A DNA stretch of 45,190 bases from Actinomycetota bacterium (GTDB lineage: Bacteria; Actinomycetota; Thermoleophilia; RBG-16-64-13): positions 1 to 45,190 of the forward strand of contig JAHJSA010000066.1 of assembly GCA_018830645.1 (NCBI GenBank), read 5' to 3'. Position 1 is the first letter of the stretch. Every line of letters begins with the position of its first letter. Below, one piece after another: positions 15,836 to 24,319 of the stretch. The position numbers were made by a program, and so were the translations under genes. The notes beneath the pieces were generated by a model that saw only the letters and a program-made list of their open reading frames with translations, searched no databases and was not told the DNA's origin.

Positions 15836-16807
15836 ATGGCGCTGCTCGGCCGCCTTCCGCTCAAGGCTCTCCTCATCGTGGTGGTCTTCCTGTTCGCCGT
15901 CGCGGAGGTGGGCTTCGTTGTTCAGGCCACTACTCAGCGGGGCTGCTCGTGGTGCCACGTGCCGGAGCGCGTCCTCGCGGAGAACTCCGAGAGCAGCCAC
16001 GCGCAGGTGCGCTGCCTCGACTGCCATAGGACCCAGGGCTCGCTCAACCTGCTGGAGCTGAACGTCCGGGCCGTCCGCAACCTGGTCGTGCACATGAGCC
16101 CGTTTTCAGACATCGATGCCTCCCGAGCGTTCGTCCCCTCCTCCACCTGCTTCTCGTGTCACGAGAGCCAGATCGTCGGGCGATTGGCCGTGGCCAACAA
16201 CATCCGTATGCGCCATTCCGACGTACTCGACGCACGCATCCCGTGCGCCTCGTGTCACACGCGGGCACTCCACGGCGATAGTCCGGTCACAGGGGGGCTC
16301 ACTCACGCCAGCTGCTCCTTCTGCCACGACGGCACGACCGCCGGCACGGCGTGCAGTGTGTGTCACATGACAGAGCCCACGGGCGGAGTCGCCCAGCTCC
16401 CCGGCATCGAGGCGATAGTGCACGGATCGGAAGTGGGCACCATCCACGGCATGGGTGATCTCAGCGCCTGCACCATCTGCCACGCCCGCACCTTCTGCAA
16501 GAGCTGCCACGGGGTCGAGCTCCCTCACGACCCGAACGCATTCCCGCACCTCCACGGCGCCCAGGCGATCGAAGCCCGCGGAGCCTGCACCGACTGCCAC
16601 AAGCAGAGCTTCTGTGACTCGTGCCACCAGATCGAGATGCCCCATCCCGAGGGCTTCCTCCCCGAACACGAGGAGCGGATGCGCGAGCTGGACCGGGCCA
16701 CGTGCGACCGCTGCCACGTGCCCGAAGATTGCCAGTACTGCCACACCGCCCACATCCATCCGGGGCTTCCTCCCGAAGCCCTCGAAGAACTGCGCGGCCC
16801 CGGATGA
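15836..16807 (+). CDS. Membrane-anchored 12-heme cytochrome
   Basis: The start chosen is ATG 15836. A GTG at 15803 with AAGGGAG in front is a possible alternative that adds 11 residues. The product has 323 residues. Residues about 9-29 form an uncleaved N-terminal helix, and the rest lies outside with 12 CxxCH motifs. The first pair (CSWCH and CLDCH about 25 residues later, after ESSHAQVR) resembles the NapC/NirT opening, where quinol is oxidised, though the family match is weak. Later motifs include the CxxCHxxxMPHP pattern seen in the lipoprotein cytochromes of this window. The next gene, another 12-heme membrane cytochrome, starts 13 nt later, so both are likely co-expressed and form one electron-transfer unit. 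Confidence 0.88.
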   Translation: MALLGRLPLKALLIVVVFLFAVAEVGFVVQATTQRGCSWCHVPERVLAENSESSHAQVRCLDCHRTQGSLNLLELNVRAVRNLVVHMSPFSDIDASRAFVPSSTCFSCHESQIVGRLAVANNIRMRHSDVLDARIPCASCHTRALHGDSPVTGGLTHASCSFCHDGTTAGTACSVCHMTEPTGGVAQLPGIEAIVHGSEVGTIHGMGDLSACTICHARTFCKSCHGVELPHDPNAFPHLHGAQAIEARGACTDCHKQSFCDSCHQIEMPHPEGFLPEHEERMRELDRATCDRCHVPEDCQYCHTAHIHPGLPPEALEELRGPG

Positions 16808-16820
16808 GCGAGGCGCCGGC

Positions 16821-17894
16821 ATGATGTCGTTCCTGCGGACCCTACTCACCGATCTGCGCCAGGTATGGGCCGACCCTCAAGCCGACCCGCAGAGAACCGT
16901 GGTGTTCATCGCCGCGGCGGCCATCGCACTGCTTCTCGTGTTCGTGGTGCTCCTCCTGATCGTCTCCTGGGGGCCGCGTGGTGAACGAGAGCAGAAGCGC
17001 CGGTGGCGGGAACGTTTCGTCACGCCCCTCTTGGTGCCGGGGATCCTGCTCGTGTTCCTGGGTCTCTCTCTGGCCGGCGACGAGTTCGCCACCGCCCCCA
17101 CCACCTGCAGCCGCTGTCACGAGATCGCGGCGAGCGTGACCTCCTGGAATCAATCGGACCACGCAGGGAACGACTGCCTGCGCTGCCACGGCGACCGGGG
17201 AGTCATGGGGTTCGTCGCCACCCGCGTGCGAGGACTCAGCAACCTGACGACGCACTACCTGGGGGGCACGCCTCGGCTCGACGCCGGCGTCAGCGATTCG
17301 CGCTGCCTACTCTGCCACGGTGACATCACTACAGGGACGGCCCAATTCGGTTCGCTCCAGGTGCGCCATGAGGACTTCCTCGGTGCTGGGATCAGCTGTC
17401 TCGGGTGCCACGGGAAACCGGGGCACCTGGTCACGAAGGGGTTCGTCGAGCGGCCGAGCATGGACAAGTGCCTCGCGTGCCACAACAATCAGGATGCGGC
17501 CGCCACATGCGAGACCTGCCACCTCACCGACATCGCAGAGGTCCTCGAGATCCCCGACTCCTACCCCAAGGCCCACCTGGCAGAGAAGGGCACGTGTGAG
17601 GGCTGCCACAGCCTGGAGCCGTGCAGGGAATGCCATGGTCTCGACATGCCCCACCCACCGACGTTCTCCACGGTCGAGCATGCTCCGCTGGCCGCATTCG
17701 GAGGCAAGGACGACCTCTGCTACCGCTGCCACGAGCCCGAGGAGTGCCGCGACTGCCACATGGCCTTCGACGCGCACGGGCCTGACTGGGAGACCCGCCA
17801 TGGACTCCTCCAAGGTACGCCGGCGGCCAACTGCTCGAGTTGTCACGACGACATCCCCACCACCCCCATCTGCGAGTTCTGCCACCAGCCATGA
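16821..17894 (+). CDS. Two-helix membrane cytochrome with 12 hemes
   Basis: The start is ATG 16821, 13 nt after the previous stop. Longer frames upstream overlap the coding region of the first cytochrome. The product has 357 residues. It has two membrane helices (about 27-49 and 68-88) with a charged loop of about 18 residues between them, so the heme domain should be outside if the N-terminus is also outside. Twelve CxxCH motifs follow from residue about 95. The first, CSRCH, then CLRCH after SWNQSDHAGND, again recalls NapC-type quinol-oxidising cytochromes. CHGLDMPHPPTF is one more case of the MPHP pattern. The stop overlaps the next start (ATGA). Confidence 0.88.
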   Translation: MMSFLRTLLTDLRQVWADPQADPQRTVVFIAAAAIALLLVFVVLLLIVSWGPRGEREQKRRWRERFVTPLLVPGILLVFLGLSLAGDEFATAPTTCSRCHEIAASVTSWNQSDHAGNDCLRCHGDRGVMGFVATRVRGLSNLTTHYLGGTPRLDAGVSDSRCLLCHGDITTGTAQFGSLQVRHEDFLGAGISCLGCHGKPGHLVTKGFVERPSMDKCLACHNNQDAAATCETCHLTDIAEVLEIPDSYPKAHLAEKGTCEGCHSLEPCRECHGLDMPHPPTFSTVEHAPLAAFGGKDDLCYRCHEPEECRDCHMAFDAHGPDWETRHGLLQGTPAANCSSCHDDIPTTPICEFCHQP

Positions 17895-20014
17895 GCGATC
17901 CCGCGGAGGTGTCCCTCACGGAGGAACCACCGCACCGGGCGCCTGGCCGGGCGCCACCGGGCCAGGAACCGCCCGTCCAGGCGCCCTCCGCGAGGGCGGC
18001 CCCCTCTCTGGCGGTGTGGGCCGCGGCGGCGGCCCTGCTCGCGCTGCCGCTGATCTACCTGCCCGACGCACATCACGTGTACGCCCTGCCCAAGGCGACG
18101 GTCTTCCGAGTCGCCGTGGTGCTCATGCTCCTCGCGGGCTTCATGCGTCTACTTGGAAGGGATGCAGGGCGGCCCGTCCTCCGCGTACCCGAGCTGCTGC
18201 TCCTCGGATTCCTCGGCTGGGTGGCCTTGGCCGCATCCGTCTCAGGATGGGCGCCGGTCGCGCTCCTCGGCACCTCTCCGCGATACGAAGGAGCTCTCGG
18301 GTTCGTGGGGTATGCGGCCTTCTTCTGGACGGCCTCCCGGGCCTCACTCGCACAGGCCAAGCTCCTCGTGCGGGCGATCGCACTGAGCGGCGCGCTTCTG
18401 GGCCTCGCCGCGCTCCTAGAGATGCTCGGACCGTTCCGCCCGCCCGGGTTTGGGGCCTTCGGGCTCCGAGCCACGTCACCGATGGGAAACCCGGTGTTCC
18501 TGGGAGCCTGGATCGCCATGGCGATCCCCGCCACACTCGCAGGCATGTGCCTCACGCGCCACCGCTCGGAACTCGTGCTGGCCATCGTCGCACTCGGCCT
18601 GCAGTCCGGCGGCCTCTATCTCAGCGCGGGGCGGGGGGCGTGGCTCGGTGCGGTCGCGGGCCTGACGGTCGCGGGCGCGCTTCTGCTTCTCGTGCGACTG
18701 GCCGCCGGGAGACCCGGGAGGCCCGGAAGGTCCGGAAGGTCCGGGGGAGCGGGGACGCGCGGAGCCATCTTGCCTCGCCGGTTGCTCCTCGGAGGCGCGG
18801 CCGCCGCGGTCATCCTGGTGGCGGCGTTGGCACTCACCACCGCCCTCTCGCCCGGCGTGGCCGAGAGCGGCACCCGCTTGACCGAGGCCTTCGACACCGT
18901 GGCGCAGGGTCAAGGCGGAGGCTCGGCCGAGACGCGACTGATCATGTGGCGGGCGACGCTCGACCTCGTCGCCGAGCACCCGCTGCTCGGTGCGGGCCCG
19001 GAAACGTTCCTCGGGGAGTTCCCCCGGGTGCGCCCCCTCCGGCTCGTCCAAGTGGAGGACGCGGCCGCCTACCCCGATCGCCCCCACAATCACTGGCTCT
19101 ATCTGGCGTACGCGACAGGGCTCCCCGGGTTGGCTCTGTACGTGGGGTTCCTGCTCGCAATCGCCTTCCTGGCGCTCCGCTCCCTCCTCCGGAGCCCACA
19201 CCCCTCGTGGCAGCGAACGGCTGCGACGTGCTCCCTTCTCGGAGGCGCGGTCGCCTACGAGGTGCAGGCGCTGTTCAGCTTCAGCCTCGTCTGGACCACC
19301 CCCGCCGCCATGACCCTTGCGGGCCTTGTGCTCGCCCTGATGAGACATGGGGAGTTCACGGCGACCCTCCGCGCGCCCACCTGGGCCGCACGGGTCGCGG
19401 GCGTCGCCTTCCTCGCCCTCGCCCTCGCCCTGCTTTCGCCGGCGGTACGGGACCCCTGGGCCGACCGGGAGTTCAGGCGCGGCTTGAGCGAACCCGCGGC
19501 GGCGGTGGAGGCGACCTCCCGGGCAGTGAGTCTTTCGCCTCGCGACGCCGAGTACGTGATCGGGTACGGCCGCGCCTTGGAGCAGGAAGCCCGCGAGCGA
19601 GCCGACTCCTCCCTCCTCTCGCGGGCTATCCTCACCTACGAAGACGCCGAGCAACGCATCCCCCACCACCCCGACATGCTCTTCTCACTGGCCCGCGTGC
19701 AGGCCCAGCGCGGCCGGCTCCAGGCGGCGGGGCGCACCTACGAACGGGTACTCTCCCGCGACCGCTTCCACACGGGGGCCCTCTTCAACCTGGCGGCCAT
19801 CCGCCTCGAGTTGGGCGATCCCGCCGGCGCGGAGCCCCTGGCCGCGCGCATCCTGTCCTACGACGAGGCAGACGCCGGGGCCTGGTACCTGCTGGGCCGG
19901 ACCCACCAAGCGCAGGGGAGGCTCTCAGAGGCCCGCAAAGCGTACGAACAGGCCCTCACCCTCGACCCGGCTCTTCGCGATGCAGAGAGCGCCCTGGAAA
20001 GCCTGGGAGGCTGA
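17891..20014 (+). CDS. O-antigen-ligase-like membrane protein with TPR tail
   Basis: The start at ATG 17891 overlaps the TGA of the 12-heme gene. A longer frame starts within that gene and is rejected. The product has 707 residues. After a Pro-rich cytosolic lead of about 35 residues come roughly ten membrane helices (about 37-490). A Wzy_C-like loop holds the motif RATLDLVAEHPLLGAGPETF with the later HNHWLYLAYATG, typical of the O-antigen ligase/polymerase superfamily. Residues about 520-705 are TPR repeats (FSLARVQAQRGRLQAAGRTY). Such proteins join or polymerise glycans on lipid carriers, or attach glycans to surface proteins. A Thr-linked protein glycosylation role is possible given the Thr-rich cytochromes, but is an inference. 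The pair partner is at 20015-22036. Confidence 0.85.
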   Translation: MSDPAEVSLTEEPPHRAPGRAPPGQEPPVQAPSARAAPSLAVWAAAAALLALPLIYLPDAHHVYALPKATVFRVAVVLMLLAGFMRLLGRDAGRPVLRVPELLLLGFLGWVALAASVSGWAPVALLGTSPRYEGALGFVGYAAFFWTASRASLAQAKLLVRAIALSGALLGLAALLEMLGPFRPPGFGAFGLRATSPMGNPVFLGAWIAMAIPATLAGMCLTRHRSELVLAIVALGLQSGGLYLSAGRGAWLGAVAGLTVAGALLLLVRLAAGRPGRPGRSGRSGGAGTRGAILPRRLLLGGAAAAVILVAALALTTALSPGVAESGTRLTEAFDTVAQGQGGGSAETRLIMWRATLDLVAEHPLLGAGPETFLGEFPRVRPLRLVQVEDAAAYPDRPHNHWLYLAYATGLPGLALYVGFLLAIAFLALRSLLRSPHPSWQRTAATCSLLGGAVAYEVQALFSFSLVWTTPAAMTLAGLVLALMRHGEFTATLRAPTWAARVAGVAFLALALALLSPAVRDPWADREFRRGLSEPAAAVEATSRAVSLSPRDAEYVIGYGRALEQEARERADSSLLSRAILTYEDAEQRIPHHPDMLFSLARVQAQRGRLQAAGRTYERVLSRDRFHTGALFNLAAIRLELGDPAGAEPLAARILSYDEADAGAWYLLGRTHQAQGRLSEARKAYEQALTLDPALRDAESALESLGG

Positions 20015-22036
20015 TCAGGGCAGCCGGTCGAGCTCCTGCCGGGCCGGCGTGAACCGTGGATCCACGAGTAGGGCCCGCTCGAACGTAGCGCGGGCGCGCT
20101 CGACGTCGCCGGAATCCCTGAAGTAGAGGCCCACGGTGTGGAGCACCCGCGCGCTCCGCACATCCACAGCGAGGGCACGTTCCGCCTCGGCCAGCGCCCG
20201 CTCGGTCTCGCCCAACCGAAGAAGGGCGTATGCCAGCTGCGCGTGCGGCAGCGGCTCCACCGGCGAGTACGATGTGGCAAGCTGCGCGCTCTCTCGCGCC
20301 TTCTTCCACTCGCCGCGCTGCAGGTGCGCCGCCGTGAGGGCCGCGAGCAGATCCATGTCACGAGGCGAGAGGCTGAGCCCCCGCCGAAGATGCGTCTCCC
20401 CGTCCGCTACCAGGAGGGGCCGCCCCTGGGCTATCCCCTCCCGCGTCTCCGCGAGCGCGAGTGAACGCCAGTAGGACTCCACGAGGGGAAAGCCTTCGGC
20501 CGCCTCGGTGAGTTCGCCCATGTCGCCCCTGATCTCGCCCACCAGGTAGTGGCGATCGGCCTGGTACCAGGCCCAGGAGCCCACGGCCAACGTGAGCACA
20601 ACGGCGCCGGTGATCACCGGCGGCGCGACTCTAGCGGCGCGACCCGAGCGGCGCGTGCCCTCGACACCCTCGACACCCTTCGCCCCACGGCCACCGGCAG
20701 CACCTGCGAGGGCGAGCCCCACCACCACGAGCGCAACCGGCGTCACAACAAGATTCTGGGGCATGGTGAGCGACCCCGCCAAGAAGGCCGCGAGCACACC
20801 GGCGGCCGCTGCACCATCTTCTTCGAATCTCCTACGGAATAGCGCAAGGCCCATGGTCACGAACCAGCCCAACAGGACGACTGCGGCTGGGATTCCCCAC
20901 GTCGCGGCGATCTCCAGGAAGAGCGAATGGGCGTCGGCATCGCGCGTGAGTGGCTCCAACTCCAGTTTCTCAGCTGTCATGTGCTGCTGCGCCCCGAAAC
21001 GATAGTTGTTGGGGCCCCAGCCCAGCAGCGGACGATCGAGAGCGGCCTCCGCGGCGATGCCCCACATTAGGAGACGGGTCTCGACACTGGAGCCCGCCTC
21101 GATCGCGGCTTCCTGTCCTTGTGCGCCGACGCCGACGCCTCGGGCGGGGGCGAGCGCGGGAACCACGAGCAGGCCCACGATGAGACTCCAGCCCGCCAAG
21201 GCGACGAACAGCGAAGCGACGCGCGCACGCGACCCCGACTCCGAGTCGAGTAGTGCGCTCCCCGCCCACACAACGGCCCCCATCGCCAAGGCCAGCCAGG
21301 CGCCCCGCGACCACGACACACCGAGACCGAGGACGATCAGCGCCGCCGCCCCTGCAGCCAGTGCGGTTCCAACGCCGGAATGGGCTCTACGCGCAAGATC
21401 CAGCGACAGGATGGCGGCCAGCGCGAGGAACGCACCCGAATACAAGGGATTGCCGAGAGTGGAACCCGCTCGTCCGTCCACCCGAAAACCGAGGCGGAAG
21501 CGCAGGGGTTCCCAATGCGCGGCCTGCAGGACCGCGAGCGCAGCCACCACGACCCCTGACGCCACCAATCCGATCAGAAGCGCACGCCTCAGGCGCCCAT
21601 CGAGTCGCGACCGACGAAGAGCGAAGAACCCACCCACCGCCGCCGCCCAGAACAGCCAGCCGGTGCCCTGGTTGTAGGTGCCAAGAACGGCCGTAGCCAC
21701 GCTGGAGGCCGTAGCCACGCTCGCAAGTCCGAGGGCAAGAAACGCGGCCGCAAGGGCCTCCGATGCACGCCGCCGCAACCCAACGCCACCCGGCTCGGGC
21801 CGATCACCCGGGTTCAGCCTCTCAACCTCGACCTTCGCTCTCGGAAGCACGGCACCCAGCACGAGCAGCCCACAACCCGCGTACACCGGCAGGAGCTTAG
21901 CGGTGAAGAACGTCGCGGCGGCGGATGAGGAGAAGGCGAGGGGGGCCACCACGACCAGGAGAGACCAACCGACCACCGCAATGATATCCGCCGGGGTCCA
22001 CGCCACACCCCGACGCGCGATCGACTCTTCAGACAC
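20015..22036 (-). CDS. Second O-antigen-ligase-like protein with TPR tail
   Basis: The 673-residue product uses a GTG start at 22036 with a G-rich site just upstream. About ten to twelve membrane helices occupy residues 15-470. The ligase-type loop is present (TRLLMWGIAAEAALDRPLLG, WGPNNY, and later DAHSLFLEIAATWGIPA). Residues about 500-670 hold TPR repeats that end the protein (ARATFERALLVDPRFTPARQ). It is a distant paralogue of the gene at 17891, and the two stop codons abut exactly in TGATCA. It stands alone on its strand between the heptaheme gene and that paralogue. Its likely action is the transfer or polymerisation of lipid-linked glycan at the outer face of the membrane. The substrate is unknown. 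Confidence 0.83.
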   Translation of the reverse strand: MSEESIARRGVAWTPADIIAVVGWSLLVVVAPLAFSSSAAATFFTAKLLPVYAGCGLLVLGAVLPRAKVEVERLNPGDRPEPGGVGLRRRASEALAAAFLALGLASVATASSVATAVLGTYNQGTGWLFWAAAVGGFFALRRSRLDGRLRRALLIGLVASGVVVAALAVLQAAHWEPLRFRLGFRVDGRAGSTLGNPLYSGAFLALAAILSLDLARRAHSGVGTALAAGAAALIVLGLGVSWSRGAWLALAMGAVVWAGSALLDSESGSRARVASLFVALAGWSLIVGLLVVPALAPARGVGVGAQGQEAAIEAGSSVETRLLMWGIAAEAALDRPLLGWGPNNYRFGAQQHMTAEKLELEPLTRDADAHSLFLEIAATWGIPAAVVLLGWFVTMGLALFRRRFEEDGAAAAGVLAAFLAGSLTMPQNLVVTPVALVVVGLALAGAAGGRGAKGVEGVEGTRRSGRAARVAPPVITGAVVLTLAVGSWAWYQADRHYLVGEIRGDMGELTEAAEGFPLVESYWRSLALAETREGIAQGRPLLVADGETHLRRGLSLSPRDMDLLAALTAAHLQRGEWKKARESAQLATSYSPVEPLPHAQLAYALLRLGETERALAEAERALAVDVRSARVLHTVGLYFRDSGDVERARATFERALLVDPRFTPARQELDRLP

Positions 22037-22075
22037 GTGCCCCCCACGTCACGAGAGAGGATGGCCGTAACAAGA

Positions 22076-22101
22076 CGAGGGGCCCCTTGCGGGGCCCCTC
22101 G
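22076..22101 (-). terminator. Terminator of the heptaheme cytochrome gene
   Basis: CGAGGGGCCCC / GGGGCCCCTCG forms a perfect 11-bp stem with a 4-nt loop. On the minus strand it is followed by TCTTGTTA. It lies 42 nt past the heptaheme stop and 40 nt before the next minus-strand start. Confidence 0.75.
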
Positions 22102-22142
22102 AAGTGTACCACTTGGACCTGACGATCCAGCGAAGGAGCGGC

Positions 22143-23003
22143 CTAGAAGGTCGAGCCTACGTCGGGATGGCATTGCAAGCACACCCTATCCAGCGGGCTG
22201 GTAGCGGTGTGGGTATCGGTCAGGAACTGAGCACCCGAAGTGAGGTGCGGGAAGCTGTTGGCATCCGCGTACACCGCGGCGCCCTTGTGACAGCTACGAC
22301 ACTTGGTCGAAGCAGCGGTTGCGACGACGGCACCAACTGCGTTGGTGAGCGTCGTGGTCTGGATGTGCGACCTCTGGTCGCGAGTCTGGTAGCTCGACAC
22401 CAGCATCACATCAACGTGACAGTTGGCGCAGACTCCGCCGCCGGTGACCTGGAGGTTGTCGTGACAGTCACGACAGAACTCGTCCAGAGTCGCGGCGGGC
22501 GCAGCGAGTGCGCCGGTGGTAACGCCGACAGGGGCACCACCCGGGTTGTTCTTGAGAATCTTGCCGGCCGTGATGCCGTCACCGGCAGCCACGAACGTGT
22601 TGGCGCCGTGCACCGAGTGGCAACTCACGCAGCCGTTGTACCCTGAGCCCTGGTGCGTCGAAGCGTGGTTGTTCTCGTACTCGGTCGTGTAGAACGCGGG
22701 ATCCGGCCCGTACGGCTTCTTGATCGTGTACGTGGCGCTCACGTGACAGAACACGCAGGCGTCCGCCTTGCTGCTCCGCAGGAGGGCTTGACCACCAACA
22801 CCCGCGGCGTGGACAGCGTGACACGTCTTGCACTTGTTGGAGGTGTTGCTGTACAGGCTGTGCGGGTTCACACCAGCAGCAGGAGTCAGGTAGCCTGTCT
22901 GGTAGCCTGTCCCTGCGGACGGGATACCCGGTACTGCGAAGGCCACAACCGTCATCGAGAGTACGAAGATGAGGGCGAGGCCGATTACGATGGCTTTCTT
23001 CAT
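22143..23003 (-). CDS. Secreted heptaheme cytochrome
   Basis: The start is ATG 23003 behind a near-perfect GGAGGAGGTGAT. A longer frame to 23096 has no site. The product has 286 residues with a cleaved signal peptide (about 1-23, ends VVAFA). Seven CxxCH motifs follow, several with the xxHG or xxHAxG pattern of the doubled-CxxCH family (CKTCHAVHA, CVSCHSVHG). The spacing is open, with large loops, and the chain ends CLQCHPDVGSTF. It has no membrane anchor or lipid signal, so it is free outside the membrane. It is preceded by a strong promoter and by an NHL and a TPR gene. Size and context recall cytochromes that form extracellular filaments, such as OmcS or OmcE of Geobacter, but filament formation cannot be read from the sequence. 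Confidence 0.88.
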   Translation of the reverse strand: MKKAIVIGLALIFVLSMTVVAFAVPGIPSAGTGYQTGYLTPAAGVNPHSLYSNTSNKCKTCHAVHAAGVGGQALLRSSKADACVFCHVSATYTIKKPYGPDPAFYTTEYENNHASTHQGSGYNGCVSCHSVHGANTFVAAGDGITAGKILKNNPGGAPVGVTTGALAAPAATLDEFCRDCHDNLQVTGGGVCANCHVDVMLVSSYQTRDQRSHIQTTTLTNAVGAVVATAASTKCRSCHKGAAVYADANSFPHLTSGAQFLTDTHTATSPLDRVCLQCHPDVGSTF

Positions 23004-23182
23004 ATCGATATCACCTCCTCCCTCTATGGAGTATGCCGCTTCTACGGGATCCAAGTGCCTGATATCACAAACAACCAGACGCCTGTGGCCCGACAACAGC
23101 CTATGTCACCTAGGGTATCGGCAGGAGTCGATCTGGGCATTAGACCCCATTTCCACTCTGTGTCGAATACCTTTGGGCAACG
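23004..23182 (-). promoter_or_regulatory. Leader of the heptaheme gene
   Basis: About 180 nt without a credible gene. Near the SD it contains CTCCATAGA (23031-23023), the same nine bases as in the leader of the 47-heme gene (10130-10138). The CTCC can pair weakly with the SD GGAG. The sequence GTGATATC occurs twice. No known RNA family was recognised. Confidence 0.4.
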
Positions 23183-23188
23183 CGCAGC

Positions 23189-23218
23189 ATTATATCGGCG
23201 TCGCTCCTGTGGGGTCAA
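23189..23218 (-). promoter_or_regulatory. Strong promoter of the heptaheme cytochrome gene
   Basis: On the minus strand TTGACC (23218-23213) and a perfect TATAAT (23194-23189) are separated by 18 nt. The -35 lies in a small inverted repeat GGGGTTGACCCC. Transcription would start near 23182, which gives a leader of about 180 nt. Confidence 0.75.
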
Positions 23219-23272
23219 CCCCGAATTCCCCTGCGGGGAGCAAGATTGACCCAATCTGCGGCTCCGCGTGCA

Positions 23273-24307
23273 TCACTGAAGGGTGGTGTCGGGAGTGCCC
23301 ATCTCCGGAGTCGCCGTCGAGGCGGCGCGCTCCACGGCGGCCGCGTCGATCTCCACGATCTGCACGCGATCATTGCCCCACTCGGTTATGGCGAACCGGG
23401 TGCCGCCCATGTAAGCGATCTGAGAGGGGTAGCTGAAGAACCCCTCCTCCGAGCCGGGCTCCCCGACCTCGCCCACCTTCGTACCGTCCAAGCGATAGAG
23501 GTGTATGGACGAGTTCAGCGGATCGACGATGTAGAGGACGTCGCCGGCCAGGGCCATCCCACCGGGAAGGCCAAAGAGCCGATCGGCGTCACTCATGTCC
23601 GCTGGAGGCGCCCCCACGATCCACACCTTCTCGCCATCCTTGTCGAGGCGCTTCAGGCGCATGTTGTTGCCGTCGGCGACGAAGACCGACTCCCCTTCAT
23701 CGGTGACGATCAAGCCGTTCGGGAAATCGTATTCCGCTTCGCCGCGCCCACGGCGGCCCCAGGAAGAGAGCTCCTCATAGCCGGGGACGGAGAAGACCTT
23801 GATCGAATCGTACGAGGCCACGTACAGGCGGGCATCGTCCATGAGCCTCGGGATGAGCGGTCGTTCGACGTCGATCTCGGTGAGAAAGCTTCCGTCCGGT
23901 CGGTACACCACGATCTTGGCATGGGCCGAGTCTGCGACGTAGACGTCGCCCGCAACATCGACATCGATGCCCGCCGGGCTGTCGAGTTCACCCTCCCCGC
24001 GACCCTTGACGCCGATCGTGCGGACAAACTCACCCCTATCGTCGAACACCACGATCACGCCTCTCGTGATCTGGCCCACGTAGAGCAGTCCGTCCCCGTA
24101 TGCCACGCCGTATGGCTGTGAGAGCAGGGCGTCGGCACCTTCGCCGAAGCTATATATGCTGCGGATATGCTTGAGGCCCGGCGCCACGTCGATGGGATCG
24201 GCAGTGGAATCGCCTCTGTCCAGAGACACGTACACGTAGACGAGGCCGAACAGCAGGAGCAGAAGAAGGATCAGGACTACGAGGAAGAAGAGTCTTCTCT
24301 TGCGCAC
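23273..24307 (-). CDS. Membrane-anchored NHL-repeat beta-propeller protein, second copy
   Basis: The 344-residue product begins at a GTG with AGGAGG 8 nt upstream. Residues about 6-28 form a Leu-rich membrane helix. Residues about 45-320 hold about six NHL blades (LLYVGQITRGVIVVFD, DVYVADSAHAKIVVYR, SVFVADGNNMRLKRLD, VLYIVDPLNSSIHLYR). The last 20 residues are Thr/Ala-rich. It is 12 nt downstream of a TPR gene and 269 nt upstream of the heptaheme cytochrome on the same strand. A second NHL protein sits beside the 47-heme gene, so each main secreted cytochrome in this part has such a neighbour. The protein is likely extracytoplasmic and a docking factor. No catalytic residues are evident. Confidence 0.87.
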   Translation of the reverse strand: MRKRRLFFLVVLILLLLLLFGLVYVYVSLDRGDSTADPIDVAPGLKHIRSIYSFGEGADALLSQPYGVAYGDGLLYVGQITRGVIVVFDDRGEFVRTIGVKGRGEGELDSPAGIDVDVAGDVYVADSAHAKIVVYRPDGSFLTEIDVERPLIPRLMDDARLYVASYDSIKVFSVPGYEELSSWGRRGRGEAEYDFPNGLIVTDEGESVFVADGNNMRLKRLDKDGEKVWIVGAPPADMSDADRLFGLPGGMALAGDVLYIVDPLNSSIHLYRLDGTKVGEVGEPGSEEGFFSYPSQIAYMGGTRFAITEWGNDRVQIVEIDAAAVERAASTATPEMGTPDTTLQ

Positions 24308-24319
24308 AGGTATAGCCTC

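Noticed and set aside
17320-20052. 910-codon plus-strand frame
   Set aside because: Arg/Pro/Ala-rich shadow of the 12-heme and ligase-like genes in another frame.
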